Shown: positions 8,697 through 18,029 of the stretch, piece after piece | Numbering within the stretch: position 1 is the first letter of the stretch | Layout: each line of letters begins with the position of its first letter | Assembly: GCF_021390595.1 (NCBI RefSeq) | Contig: NZ_JAJEJR010000001.1 | Coordinates: 744,001-808,000 of the forward strand | Length of the DNA: 64,000 nt | Direction: 5' to 3' | DNA from: Paraburkholderia sp. HP33-1 | Lineage (GTDB): Bacteria > Pseudomonadota > Gammaproteobacteria > Burkholderiales > Burkholderiaceae | The notes under the pieces: generated by a model | What the model was told of the DNA's origin: nothing | The model's database searches: none | What the model saw: only the letters and a program-made list of their open reading frames with translations | Program-made: the position numbers and the translations under genes

Positions 8697-9955
8697 GGGC
8701 GCAATTTGAAACGGATGTAATAAAGATTGACCGACGCGGCCGCCAGATAACCGGCCGCGAGACCCACGAGCGCGCCATATGCGCCGAGTCGCGGGATCGC
8801 GAGCAGATTGACCGCGAACGCGACGGCGAGCGCGAGCAGCCACTTCGCGAGCAACACGAATTTGGCCTGATACTTGAGGACGACCAGATTGCCGATCGCC
8901 TCGATACCGGCCGGCACGGAGAGCCACACGGCCCAGCGGAAGATGTCGATCGCGCCTTCGAAATCCGGCCCGAACACGTGGCGGATGATGAAGCCCGCAA
9001 GCAGATCGAGCACCAGCGCGCCGCCCAACATCAGCACGGCGGTCAGCGCGGTGAGCCGCCACATGTTACGGCGCAGTTGCGCGATGCCCTGGACACGATA
9101 GACGAAGGCCGGCGCGATGGTTTGCGCGAGCATCAGCGCAAGCGTGATCCAGTTCTCGTTCAACTGCTGGGCGGCCGAATAGCGTCCGAGGTCGGCGAAC
9201 GAAATTGCGCGTTCGAGCATCAGCCGGTCCAGTTTCAGGAACAGGTACATACAGATGAGTCCGAGCCAGAACACGGTGCCCGCACTCGCGAAATGCCTGA
9301 AGAGCGTTCGGTCGAGATGCCAGCCGAGCTTGCCGCCATGGTGACGCATGAAGTAGAGCAACAGCACCGCGCCGATCGCCGCCGATTCGAGCGCCCACAG
9401 CCAGCCGAAGCGCGCGGGCGTGGCCATCGCGCGCACCAGCAGATAGACGAGGCCGGCCTTGATCACCGCGGTGCTCATGCTCGTGAGCAATTGCGGCTTG
9501 CTGTAGGTCATGCTCTGTAGCCACGCGTTGATCACACCGACGAACGGCTCGCGAAACAGCATCGTCACCGCGAGGCCCGCGAGCATCGCGCCGACGAGCG
9601 GCTCGAACAGATGCAGTGCAATCCCGAGCCACGTGAGCAGCAGCGCCACGGCCGATACGGAAAAGCGCAGCGCAAAGGCGCTGCCGAGCACGGTGCCGAG
9701 TTGTTCGGGCAGCCGGTTGACGATGGTCGGTACGAGGATTTCCGCGCCGCAGACCCACGTGATGGGCGAGAGCACCAGCAGCAGCGTGTTTGCGTACTGC
9801 CATTTGCCGAATGTATCGGGCCCGAAGTAGCGCGCGAGCATGCCGCTGATCACGATCGCGACGGCGATCTGCGTGAGCCGCTCGAGCCCCAGCCAGACGA
9901 TGTTCGTCAACGCGCGCGAGACGTCCGGATTGGCGAAGCGCTTGAGCGTCAGCAT
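8693..9955 (-). CDS. Wzx-type polysaccharide flippase
   Basis: A 420-residue integral membrane protein with 12 or more hydrophobic helices and scattered short basic loops, the pattern of the MOP/PST superfamily. Members flip undecaprenyl-linked oligosaccharide repeats from the cytoplasmic to the periplasmic face. The N-terminal block ALTNIVWLGLERLTQIAVA and the ARYFGPDTFGKWQYANTLL stretch are typical for this family. The start at 9955 (MLTLKRF) is chosen because it gives a short basic leader before the first helix. It is the first gene of the minus-strand wzx-GT2-GT4-galE run. No Wzy polymerase is visible in the run; the polytopic protein at 3981-5522 could be considered for that role but lacks proof. 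Confidence 0.88.
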   Translation of the reverse strand: MLTLKRFANPDVSRALTNIVWLGLERLTQIAVAIVISGMLARYFGPDTFGKWQYANTLLLVLSPITWVCGAEILVPTIVNRLPEQLGTVLGSAFALRFSVSAVALLLTWLGIALHLFEPLVGAMLAGLAVTMLFREPFVGVINAWLQSMTYSKPQLLTSMSTAVIKAGLVYLLVRAMATPARFGWLWALESAAIGAVLLLYFMRHHGGKLGWHLDRTLFRHFASAGTVFWLGLICMYLFLKLDRLMLERAISFADLGRYSAAQQLNENWITLALMLAQTIAPAFVYRVQGIAQLRRNMWRLTALTAVLMLGGALVLDLLAGFIIRHVFGPDFEGAIDIFRWAVWLSVPAGIEAIGNLVVLKYQAKFVLLAKWLLALAVAFAVNLLAIPRLGAYGALVGLAAGYLAAASVNLYYIRFKLRP

Positions 9956-10284
9956 CCGTTGGCCGTTCGCCGCTGCGCGTCGCACAGGCCGCCTCGCGCG
10001 GCCAGGTATGCGGTGCCATGCGCGTTTGCCCGCCCGGCCGGCGGCCTCGGCAACTTTGCTAAAGGAGGGCGTCTAAGCATTAGAATGGCGGTACTCAGGC
10101 TGGTCAGAAGAACGCAATTATAAGTTGGAACCGGACCGCTTCCGGCAAGGGCGCATCGAGGCGTATACCACGCATTTTTAACGCGAGCATTACCGCGGTT
10201 TTTTTGTGCGATTTTTTACGCGATTTTTACCGGTTATCGTCGATGCCCAGGTCAAAATTTTCCATTGCACGCAAGTGAGCCAAC
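9956..10284. other. divergent intergenic region, wzx and phosphomannomutase
   Basis: This 329-base spacer lies between two genes transcribed away from each other, so it should hold both promoters. It becomes AT-richer from about 10100, with several T runs. For the minus-strand flippase run a possible sigma-70 site is CTGACC (10107-10102), a 17-bp spacer, then TCTAAT (10084-10079). A short CGCG stem followed by seven T at about 10180-10206 could terminate a leader transcript on the plus strand. No small ORF looks real. Confidence 0.35.
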
Positions 10285-11679
10285 ATGATCTCCAAATCCA
10301 TTTTCAAGGCGTATGACATTCGTGGCGTCATTGGCAAGACGCTTGACGCCGACGCCGCGCGTTCCATCGGTCGCGCGTTCGGCAGCGAAGTGCGCGCGCA
10401 GGGCGGCGACGCGGTCGTGGTCGCGCGCGACGGGCGCCTGTCGGGTCCCGAGCTGATCGAGGCGCTGTCCGAGGGTCTGCGTGCGGCCGGCGTCGATGTG
10501 GTCAACGTGGGCATGGTGCCCACGCCGGTTGGATACTTCGCGGCGAGCGTGCCGTTGAAACTCGCGGGCGGCGAGCGCCGCGTCGATTCCTGCATCGTCG
10601 TGACCGGTAGCCACAATCCGCCGGACTACAACGGCTTCAAGATGGTGCTGCGCGGCGCGGCCATTTACGGCGAGCAGATTCTCGCGCTGCATCAGCGCAT
10701 CGTCGACGAAAACTTCACGCAGGGCAGCGGCTCGTACACGGAGTACGACATCGCCGACGCGTATCTGGAGCGCATCACGAGCGACGTGAAGCTCGCGCGC
10801 CCGATCAAGATCGTAGTCGATACCGGCAACGGCGTGGCCGGTGCGCTCGCGCCGAAGCTGTTCAGGAAGCTCGGCTGCGAACTCGTCGAACTGTTCACCG
10901 AAGTCGACGGCAACTTCCCGAATCACCACCCGGATCCGGCGCACCCGGAGAACCTCCAGGACGTGATTCGCGCGCTGAAGGAAACGGATGCGGAAATCGG
11001 CTTCGCGTTCGACGGCGACGGCGACCGCCTCGGCGTCGTCACCAAAGATGGCCAGATCATCTACCCGGACCGTCAGCTGATGCTGTTCGCCGAAGAAGTG
11101 CTGTCGCGCAACAAGGGCGCGCAGATCATTTACGACGTGAAGTGCACGCGCAATCTCGCGAAGTGGGTCAAGGACAAGGGCGGCGAGCCGCTGATGTGGA
11201 AGACCGGCCACTCGCTCGTGAAGGCGAAGCTGCGCGAAACCGGTGCCCCGCTCGCCGGCGAAATGAGCGGCCACGTGTTCTTCAAGGACCGCTGGTACGG
11301 TTTCGACGACGGCCTGTACACCGGCGCGCGTCTGCTTGAAATCCTCACGCGTGTCGCAGACCCGAGCAAGCTGCTGAACTCGCTGCCGAACTCGCACTCC
11401 ACGCCCGAGCTGCAACTGAAGCTCGAAGAAGGCGAGAACTTCGAGCTGATCGCGCGTTTGCAGCAGAACGCGAAGTTCACCGGCGCGGATAACGTCGTCA
11501 AGATCGACGGCCTGCGCGTCGAGTATCCGGACGGCTTTGGCCTCGCGCGTTCGTCGAACACGACGCCCGTCGTCGTGATGCGTTTCGAAGCCGACGACGA
11601 CGCGGCGCTCAAGCGCATCCAGGAAGACTTCCGCCGCGTGATTCTCGCCGAGAAGGCCGATGCGAAACTGCCGTTCTGA
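10285..11679 (+). CDS. phosphomannomutase/phosphoglucomutase
   Basis: Interconverts hexose 6-phosphate and hexose 1-phosphate, feeding GDP-mannose, dTDP-rhamnose or UDP-glucose synthesis for LPS and exopolysaccharide. The 464-residue length and four-domain order match AlgC-type bifunctional PMM/PGM enzymes. The phosphoserine loop is TGSHNPPDYNGFK with Ser109, the metal-binding loop is DGDGDR at residues 243-248, and the sugar-binding GEMSGHVFF follows. The C-terminal domain contains RSSNTTPVVVMRFEA, which binds the phosphate. It starts with ATG after AAGTGAG and is followed by a strong terminator, so it is probably monocistronic. Whether mannose or glucose phosphate is the main substrate is not decided by sequence. 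Confidence 0.93.
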   Translation: MISKSIFKAYDIRGVIGKTLDADAARSIGRAFGSEVRAQGGDAVVVARDGRLSGPELIEALSEGLRAAGVDVVNVGMVPTPVGYFAASVPLKLAGGERRVDSCIVVTGSHNPPDYNGFKMVLRGAAIYGEQILALHQRIVDENFTQGSGSYTEYDIADAYLERITSDVKLARPIKIVVDTGNGVAGALAPKLFRKLGCELVELFTEVDGNFPNHHPDPAHPENLQDVIRALKETDAEIGFAFDGDGDRLGVVTKDGQIIYPDRQLMLFAEEVLSRNKGAQIIYDVKCTRNLAKWVKDKGGEPLMWKTGHSLVKAKLRETGAPLAGEMSGHVFFKDRWYGFDDGLYTGARLLEILTRVADPSKLLNSLPNSHSTPELQLKLEEGENFELIARLQQNAKFTGADNVVKIDGLRVEYPDGFGLARSSNTTPVVVMRFEADDDAALKRIQEDFRRVILAEKADAKLPF

Positions 11680-11740
11680 CGGCTGATGCGGCGGCGCGCT
11701 TCGAACCTCGTTCAGACGGGTCGAAGCGTCACCACCGTCG

Positions 11741-11776
11741 AACGCGGCGCGGGTTGCCTTACCGCGCCGCGTTTTT
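11741..11776 (+). terminator. rho-independent terminator after phosphomannomutase gene
   Basis: A perfect 12-bp GC-rich stem (AACGCGGCGCGG and its complement) with a 9-nt loop is followed by a run of T. It lies 60 bases after the phosphomannomutase stop and before waaC, separating the two transcription units. Confidence 0.85.
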
Positions 11777-11854
11777 CATGCGTTTCACAGATGACGCGCT
11801 AGAATTGCGGTCCTCTTAACGCATCTTCGAGCCGGATAGCCGGTTTCCCCACTC

Positions 11855-12856
11855 TTGAGCGCGCAAAAGATACTGATCGTGAGGGTGTCGTCGCTGGGCG
11901 ACGTCGTTCACAACATGCCCGCAATCGCCGACATCCGGCGCCGCCATCCCGATGCGCAGATCGACTGGCTCGTCGAGGAAAGCTTCGTCGGGCTCGTGGA
12001 ACTCGTGACCGGCGTGCGGCGCGCGATTCCCGTGTCGCTGCGGCGCTGGCGCAAGCGCATCCTGTCCGTCGACAACTGGCGCGAGATCGGCGCGTTTCGT
12101 CGCGCGCTCGCCGCCGAGCACTACGATCTGGTGATCGACTGTCAGGGGCTCATCAAGACGGCGTGGGTCGCGAGCATGGCGCGCGGTCCGCTCGTCGGCC
12201 TCGGCAACCGCACCGACGGTGCCGGCTACGAATGGCCGGTGCGCTTTTTCTACGGGCGGCGCGTGCCGATCGCGCCGCGCACGCATGTGGTCGAACGCAC
12301 GCGGCAACTGGTGGCCGCTGCGCTGAATGATCCGCCGCCGCAACCCACCGACGACATCGACTTCGGTCTCGACACGGGGCGCGCCGCGCTGGCGCTGTCG
12401 CAGTCGAATCTGAACCTGCCGGTGCCCTACGTGGTGTTCGTGCACGCGACTTCGCGCGCCGACAAGCAGTGGCCCGATGCCGCGTGGATCGAACTCGGGC
12501 AATCGCTCGTGCGGCGTGGCGCGTCGATCGTCCTGCCATGGGGCAGCGACGCCGAGCGCGCGACCAGCGAGCGGCTCGCGAAGGAGTTCGGCGCGGCCGC
12601 GATCGTGCCGCCGAAGCTGTCGCTGCCGGCCGTGGTCGGGCTGATCGACGGCGCGGCCGCGACGGTCGGGGTTGATACAGGTCTGGTTCACATCGCCGCG
12701 GCACTGAAGCGGCCCACGGTCGAGTTGTACAATTTCTCCACCGCGTGGCGCACCGGCGGCTACTGGTCGCCGAACGTCGTCAATCTCGGCGCGGCCGGGC
12801 AGCCGCCCACTTTGCAGCAGGTCAAGTCGGCGCTGGCCGCATTCGGCCTGCTGTAA
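11855..12856 (+). CDS. waaC: LPS heptosyltransferase I
   Basis: A GT9-family enzyme that adds the first L-glycero-D-manno-heptose to the Kdo residues of the LPS inner core on the cytoplasmic face. The N-terminal KILIVRVSSLGDVVHNMPAI is diagnostic for WaaC/RfaC. Later motifs include the DWLVEESF segment, FVHATSRADKQWP, and GVDTGLVHIAAALKRPTVELY, which binds ADP-heptose. The 333-residue length is slightly above the E. coli enzyme. The start appears to be TTG at 11855, because the next in-frame ATG would remove the conserved N-terminal strand. It is followed by kdoO and waaA in the same orientation, giving an inner-core gene set. Confidence 0.93.
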   Translation: MSAQKILIVRVSSLGDVVHNMPAIADIRRRHPDAQIDWLVEESFVGLVELVTGVRRAIPVSLRRWRKRILSVDNWREIGAFRRALAAEHYDLVIDCQGLIKTAWVASMARGPLVGLGNRTDGAGYEWPVRFFYGRRVPIAPRTHVVERTRQLVAAALNDPPPQPTDDIDFGLDTGRAALALSQSNLNLPVPYVVFVHATSRADKQWPDAAWIELGQSLVRRGASIVLPWGSDAERATSERLAKEFGAAAIVPPKLSLPAVVGLIDGAAATVGVDTGLVHIAAALKRPTVELYNFSTAWRTGGYWSPNVVNLGAAGQPPTLQQVKSALAAFGLL

Positions 12857-12935
12857 CCGGGGCCGGCAGTCTCAGCACCTGCTGTAACCCGCCGGTGCGC
12901 TTCGCCTTGCGCACCCTCCGTTCCCAAGGGCGACC

Positions 12936-13820
12936 ATGAACGAAACCCAGATCATCGAAGTAGCGAACGCCGACTGGCACGGCTCCAACCTGTCCGTGCC
13001 GCGCGAGACGCTGCTCGCCGGCGTCGAGCGCGGCAAGGTGCTGTACTTCCCGAACCTGCGCTTCGCGATCGACGGCGGCGAGCAGGCGCTGCTCGACCCC
13101 GCGCTCGCCGATCCGAACCGCAAGAACATCAGCCTCGAGCCGAATGGCGGCGCGTTGCATGGCGTGGCCGGCGATGCGGTCACGCAGTCGGCGGTGCGCG
13201 CGTTGATCGCGCGTTATCAGGCGAATGCGCGCACGCTCGTCGACGGGCTCTTTCCCGAATACCACGGCAAGCTGCGTGTCGCGCCGACGAGCCTGCGGCT
13301 GCATCAGGTCGAGACCCGCGAAACCTCGTGGCGCAAGGACGATAGCCGTCTGCATGTCGACGCGTTTCCGTCGCGGCCGAACTACGGCGAGCGCATCCTG
13401 CGCGTGTTCACCAACGTGAACCCGAATGGCGTACCGCGCGTGTGGCGCGTCGGCGAGCCGTTCGAGGACATGGCGCAACGGTTCCTGCCGCGCATCAAGC
13501 CACAGATGCCGGGCACCGCGTGGCTGCTGAATCTGCTGCATGTGACGAAGTCGCTGCGCAGCGAGTACGACCACCTGATGCTCAGTCTGCACGACGGCAT
13601 GAAGGCCGACCTCGACTATCAGAAGACGAGCCCGCAGGAGACCATGCCGTTTCCGCCGGGCAGCGTGTGGGTGTGCTTCTCCGACCAGACCTCGCACGCG
13701 GTGATGTCCGGTCAGTTCATGCTGGAGCAGACTTTCTTCCTGCCGGTCAAGGCGATGGCGCAACCGGAATGCGCGCCGCTCGGTATTCTCGAGCGCCTGA
13801 AGGGCAGGGCGCTGGTTTGA
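12936..13820 (+). CDS. kdoO: Kdo 3-hydroxylase (Fe(II)/2-oxoglutarate dioxygenase)
   Basis: Hydroxylates the outer Kdo of the LPS inner core at C-3, producing the D-glycero-D-talo-oct-2-ulosonic acid (Ko) residue known from Burkholderia and Yersinia. The 294-residue protein shows the conserved LHVDAFPSRPNYGERILRVF block. His140 and Asp142, with distal His254 in SDQTSHAVMSGQF, form the probable 2-His-1-carboxylate iron site. The family is Fe(II)-, 2-oxoglutarate- and O2-dependent. It sits between waaC and waaA, which matches its substrate, the Kdo product of WaaA. A Shine-Dalgarno AAGGG precedes the ATG. Confidence 0.9.
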   Translation: MNETQIIEVANADWHGSNLSVPRETLLAGVERGKVLYFPNLRFAIDGGEQALLDPALADPNRKNISLEPNGGALHGVAGDAVTQSAVRALIARYQANARTLVDGLFPEYHGKLRVAPTSLRLHQVETRETSWRKDDSRLHVDAFPSRPNYGERILRVFTNVNPNGVPRVWRVGEPFEDMAQRFLPRIKPQMPGTAWLLNLLHVTKSLRSEYDHLMLSLHDGMKADLDYQKTSPQETMPFPPGSVWVCFSDQTSHAVMSGQFMLEQTFFLPVKAMAQPECAPLGILERLKGRALV

Positions 13821-13917
13821 GCGCGGCGGTTGATCCGAACGCCGGGCCAGTGCCGGCCAGCATCGCGCGCATGCGTGCCCTCAGCTTGCCGAGGCAGGCG
13901 AACCACGCGGAGCGCCG

Positions 13918-15228
13918 ATGCTAAGAGCGATCTATCGCGCGCTCTGGTGGCTCATCGCGCCGCTTGCCGTGCTGCGTCTTTTGATTCGTTCGCGCAAGGA
14001 GCGCGGCTATCGCGAGCATATCGGCGAGCGCTTCGGTTACTCGCGCGGTCGCTTGCCCGAAGACGGCGCGCCGTTGATGTGGGTGCATGCGGTGTCGGTC
14101 GGCGAGACGCGCGCCGCGCAGCCGCTGATCGATGCGTTGATGAAGGCGCGCCCCGACGCGCGGATTCTGCTCACGCACATGACGCCGAGCGGCCGCGCGA
14201 CCGGTATCGAGATTTTCGGCGAGCGTGTGCTGCGCAGTTATCTACCGTATGACATGCCGCACGCGGTGCGGCGCTTTTTGCGCGCGTGGCGGCCGTCGCT
14301 CGGTCTCGTGATGGAAACCGAAGTGTGGCCGACTCTGATCGACGAGTGCCGGCGCGCCGATGTGCCGCTCGTGCTGACCAACGCGCGGATGTCGGCGCGT
14401 TCGTATAAGCGGGCGGCAAAGTTCGGTGGCGCAACGAAGGATGTGTTCGGCGGCTTCGCGCGCGTGCTCGCGCAGAGTCCGTCCGATGCCGAGAGGTTGA
14501 CCGCGCTCGGCGCGCGCAACGTCGCGGTGCTTGGCAATCTGAAGTTCGACATGAGTACGCCGCCCGAACTGGCGGCGCGCGGCCATGCGTGGCGTGCGGC
14601 GATCGGCGCGCGGCCCGTGTGGGTGGCGGCGAGCACGCGCGAGGGCGAAGAGGCGCTCGTCCTCGAAGCGTTCGCGGCGCTTGGCGTCGACGATGCGCTG
14701 CTGATTCTGGTGCCGCGTCATCCGCAACGCTTCAATGAAGTTGCGATGCTCGTCGAGAAGGCGGGGTTGCGGCTCGAACGTCGATCGAACTGGGCGCCTG
14801 ATGCGAAGGTCGCGTCGGCGGCGAGTGGCGCAGGCAGCGTGTCGCCGTTACCGCACGACGTGAACGTGTTGCTCGGCGATTCGATGGGCGAGTTGGGCGC
14901 TTACTATGCGGCGTCGGATCTTGCGTTTATCGGCGGCAGTCTGTTGCCGCTCGGCGGACAGAATCTGATTGAAGCGTGTGCGGTCGGGGTGCCAGTGCTG
15001 ATCGGACCGCACGTGTTCAACTTCACACAAGCCACCGCCGATGCGGTCGCGGCGGGTGCCGCCGTGCAGGTGCAGGACCCGGCCGATCTGGCGCGCGCGC
15101 TGCGCGAGCTGTTTGGCGACAAGGCACGGCGGCTTGCGATGGGGGGTGCGGCTGCCGCGTTCGCGGCAAGACATCGCGGGGCGACGGCGAGGACGGTGGA
15201 TGTGTTGGCGGCGTTGTTGCCGGAGTAG
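13918..15228 (+). CDS. waaA: Kdo transferase
   Basis: A GT30 enzyme that transfers Kdo from CMP-Kdo to the lipid A precursor at the inner membrane. It has an N-terminal membrane anchor (about residues 5-22), then the WVHAVSVGETRAAQPLIDAL segment with the catalytic Glu, GLVMETEVWPTLI in the N-terminal domain, and LGDSMGELGAYYAASDLAFIGGSL in the C-terminal donor-binding domain. The 436-residue length is normal. GGAG lies just before the ATG at 13918. It ends the waaC-kdoO-waaA series; the next gene downstream is the unrelated effector of island I, after a 312-base gap. Confidence 0.95.
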   Translation: MLRAIYRALWWLIAPLAVLRLLIRSRKERGYREHIGERFGYSRGRLPEDGAPLMWVHAVSVGETRAAQPLIDALMKARPDARILLTHMTPSGRATGIEIFGERVLRSYLPYDMPHAVRRFLRAWRPSLGLVMETEVWPTLIDECRRADVPLVLTNARMSARSYKRAAKFGGATKDVFGGFARVLAQSPSDAERLTALGARNVAVLGNLKFDMSTPPELAARGHAWRAAIGARPVWVAASTREGEEALVLEAFAALGVDDALLILVPRHPQRFNEVAMLVEKAGLRLERRSNWAPDAKVASAASGAGSVSPLPHDVNVLLGDSMGELGAYYAASDLAFIGGSLLPLGGQNLIEACAVGVPVLIGPHVFNFTQATADAVAAGAAVQVQDPADLARALRELFGDKARRLAMGGAAAAFAARHRGATARTVDVLAALLPE

Positions 15229-15540
15229 GGCTGGGTGGGGGGCGTCGCGCTTCTTCCGTGAACCAGTCGCGGTGAGCCACTGGGTCCATGGTGAGTCGAT
15301 CGTTCTGAAGCGCGAGTACACGGCAGGGATACCCGAATTACGGGTCCTGCTTGCGCGTCTGCATTTCACGAGCGAACATCGGCGCGCCTGAATACGTGTA
15401 AAGCACGACCGAGTATGCTGCAGCTTGCCTGCAAAAACGCTCGACAATCGTTTGCATAAATTCAGAGTTTGGCTAATTGACGCTGCTAGTCTGTCCGTCA
15501 TAGTAGTGCGGCCCTATTCATCCAGGAGCGCACCGGATCA
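15229..15540. other. island I left boundary spacer
   Basis: 312 bases between waaA and the effector gene. The left 170 bases keep the composition of the core genome and hold no convincing ORF. The right part is AT-richer and looks like promoter DNA. No repeat, tRNA end or recombination site was recognised here, so the exact left edge of the island is undefined. Confidence 0.4.
15477..15504 (+). promoter_or_regulatory. possible sigma-70 promoter of the effector gene
   Basis: TTGACG at 15477-15482 (five of six to the -35 consensus) is separated by 16 bp from CATAGT at 15499-15504 (four of six to the -10). It lies in the AT-rich stretch before the effector gene, and AGGAG occurs about 12 bases before the ATG at 15541. 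This is a consensus match only. Confidence 0.35.
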
Positions 15541-18021
15541 ATGACAAGCAATCCCGCACCGAATACACCCCAGACACCGCAAGCGCCCGCGACACGCCTC
15601 ACGCAACTGGCATTTGCGTTTCCCTTTCTGCACAAGGCGCAAGGCAATCCCGGGGCGTCAGCCCCATTCACCGATGAGCACGACATCTACCGGCTGCTCG
15701 CGGCAAGCGAGCCGTCCGGTTCGTATCTCGTCAGCCGCAAGGGCATGTGGCACGGCGGAATTCACGTTACGGAAGCAGGTGCCGGGCAATCACTGGACCT
15801 TGAAGCCGGCTTGCGCTGCATCGCGGACGGCGTGCTGATTGCCTGGCGCGCGAACCGGGACTACCCGCTCAGCGAACTGGCAGTGGACGGCGGTAACAGG
15901 CCGTTTCAGGCGCCCTACAGTACGGGCTTCGCCCTCGTGCGCCACGAGATGGAGTTTCCGCGTGGCACGAAGCTGAGGTTCTACAGCCTGTACATGCATC
16001 TGATGTCCAACGCGGACTATGACAGCAATTTCCCGAAGCGGCAGAAACCGGCGTACTGGCCGCGGCAGTGGACGATCACGGACTACGCGCAGGACCGGCC
16101 CTCACCGCGTGCCGGACAGACTGCCGATGGACAGATTGGCCTGCGTGTGCGACAGGCGCCCAACGGCCAGATCATTGGCATCGTGCCTCAGGGCGCGAGC
16201 GTAACCATCGGCAACAGGAAGAAGGAGCCAGGGGGTACGTGGGGCCAGTTGACGGACCTGAATGGAGCAACGCTGTATCCGCCTGAGGCGGGTGGCTATG
16301 TCACGCCCCCTGTGGCCATTACCGGCTGGATTTATCTGGGCGCGCAGAACGGCGGACCGGTCGCGAAGGAGATCATCCCGGATTCGATCTTCGACCGGGT
16401 AGTCGTCACAACGGACCGGACGTGCAGCCCGGGTGATCCGCAGGGAACAGGCGGGGGAATTCCCGTCAAGGCGGGCGACCTGATCGGCCACCTTGGGCGC
16501 TATGACTCGCTGGACCAGTGCACGGCTGGAACGAGGATGGCGCACGTCGAGGTGTTCTGTGATGAGAACATCAAGCAGTTCATCAAGGCCGGCCGCACCT
16601 GGGTCAACAGCAACGGCGTGAACGCGACCCAATGGAGTCAGCTTGGCCTGTCCGCAGACCCGACGATTCTGCGCCTGGAACGTGGAACGACCCTGTACCG
16701 TGATCATGGGCAACCCGCACGGGATCCGGAACAGACCGATGTGACCCAGGTTTGCGCGTTTGCCACACTGCCGCACGATCCCGGTTACCTGTTCATCGAA
16801 AAAGACGCCGGCGACGACGGGTACAAGTGGCGCTGGTGGAAAGTGGACGCCGCAGATGTGCAACGCAATCCGATCTCAGGGTGGGTGCGTGAGCAGAGCT
16901 TTGCCGGGGGGCGCGTCACCCGTGAGTATTCGCAAAGCTGGATCGATTTCGAGTGTCACGACGAGGACCACGATCCGACGCATACCATTTTCGCGACCGC
17001 TGGCGACTATGTGGACTATGCGCTCGGCAGCGATGTGCCCGGTGCGGGGTCCATTGCCAGGCTGAGTCCGCTCATGAGTTCAATCTACGGCGTCCTTTAT
17101 CCGAGCGGTGACGGTGCTCATGCGGCGGACGAGCTTTGCAGTGCGGGACTAAGCCCCCAAGGTTCCGGATTTCCGTGGGCCGCGTTCAGGGCATCTCGTC
17201 TGATTCCAAAGCACGAGAGCGAATGGGCCAACCCGGCAAAGTGGCAGAAACTGGTCAGCGCAATCGAGCACCGCACCGGGCCGAAGCCGGAGCATGAAGA
17301 GGAGAAAAAGCGTATCGCGAAGCTTGTGTGGTGGGACGAGGTTGCCGCTGGCGTCTCCGGCTTCCCGGGTTCCGATGTGTATCACATCAATCCCATTGCG
17401 CTCGCTGGGAATTTTATCAATACACAATCATGCGATTGCATCAACTATGAGGCAATTTGGGTGTCTCACCCGGCGCCGGCATATAAAGACAGTCAAATTG
17501 TGAGTTGGAGTCATTATCGACTACCAATTGACACTTCGCCGGGTCGAATAGCCGGTAACAGCCGAAGGGGTGGCGATGCGTCAAAAGACGCCCAAATTAA
17601 AGTTATAAATTATATAGTTCAAAAAGGCCGTCAGTATCACCTGAGCAGGGAAGATATTGCGATGGTCATGGCAATGACTCGTCACGAGTCCGGCTTTAAT
17701 CCTGATGCTGCCGCAGGCACGACTTCCGCTTCAGGGTTGGGTCAATTTGTCGACCAAACAGCAGGCTCGTACGGAATCAATACAAATAGTCAGCGTTTCG
17801 ATGCAGAACAAGGTGCTGATGCGATGGTGAGGCACTATTTGGAAAATAAGCGACTTGCAACCGCTGGCGGGGCCACTGGCAGGAATGTCTTTGTGATGAC
17901 ATACGCGTATCACCATGATGGCCCAAGTCTGGCATACGGTGGAAAAGAAATATCGGAATCTAAAGTTATGCCAGTATTTGATCTTATCTTGAATAGCATT
18001 TGTTCTAATGTGGCGGACTGA
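15541..18021 (+). CDS. multidomain peptidoglycan-targeting effector with C-terminal lytic transglycosylase domain
   Basis: An 826-residue protein without a signal peptide. Residues about 60-340 resemble an M23/LytM fold (HGGIH at 71-75, AHVE around 335-337), but the usual HxxxD and HxH metal ligands are altered, so this part is probably non-catalytic. A bacterial SH3-like stretch lies inside it at about 198-245 (LRVRQAPNGQIIGIVPQGAS). A conserved middle segment with FECHDEDHDPTHTIF is at about 470-486, and VYHINPIALAGNF at about 613-625 is reminiscent of a segment found just before toxin domains of type VI effectors. The C-terminus is a transglycosylase-like domain: RHESGFNPDAAAGTTSASG with probable catalytic Glu716, then GLGQF. 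GC content drops sharply after about nt 17400, so the toxin domain has a different origin from the rest. Cytoplasmic start plus exported small neighbours suggests a contact-delivered, periplasm-acting cell-wall hydrolase. The delivery system is not in the window. Confidence 0.75.
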   Translation: MTSNPAPNTPQTPQAPATRLTQLAFAFPFLHKAQGNPGASAPFTDEHDIYRLLAASEPSGSYLVSRKGMWHGGIHVTEAGAGQSLDLEAGLRCIADGVLIAWRANRDYPLSELAVDGGNRPFQAPYSTGFALVRHEMEFPRGTKLRFYSLYMHLMSNADYDSNFPKRQKPAYWPRQWTITDYAQDRPSPRAGQTADGQIGLRVRQAPNGQIIGIVPQGASVTIGNRKKEPGGTWGQLTDLNGATLYPPEAGGYVTPPVAITGWIYLGAQNGGPVAKEIIPDSIFDRVVVTTDRTCSPGDPQGTGGGIPVKAGDLIGHLGRYDSLDQCTAGTRMAHVEVFCDENIKQFIKAGRTWVNSNGVNATQWSQLGLSADPTILRLERGTTLYRDHGQPARDPEQTDVTQVCAFATLPHDPGYLFIEKDAGDDGYKWRWWKVDAADVQRNPISGWVREQSFAGGRVTREYSQSWIDFECHDEDHDPTHTIFATAGDYVDYALGSDVPGAGSIARLSPLMSSIYGVLYPSGDGAHAADELCSAGLSPQGSGFPWAAFRASRLIPKHESEWANPAKWQKLVSAIEHRTGPKPEHEEEKKRIAKLVWWDEVAAGVSGFPGSDVYHINPIALAGNFINTQSCDCINYEAIWVSHPAPAYKDSQIVSWSHYRLPIDTSPGRIAGNSRRGGDASKDAQIKVINYIVQKGRQYHLSREDIAMVMAMTRHESGFNPDAAAGTTSASGLGQFVDQTAGSYGINTNSQRFDAEQGADAMVRHYLENKRLATAGGATGRNVFVMTYAYHHDGPSLAYGGKEISESKVMPVFDLILNSICSNVAD

Positions 18022-18029
18022 GAACAGGC

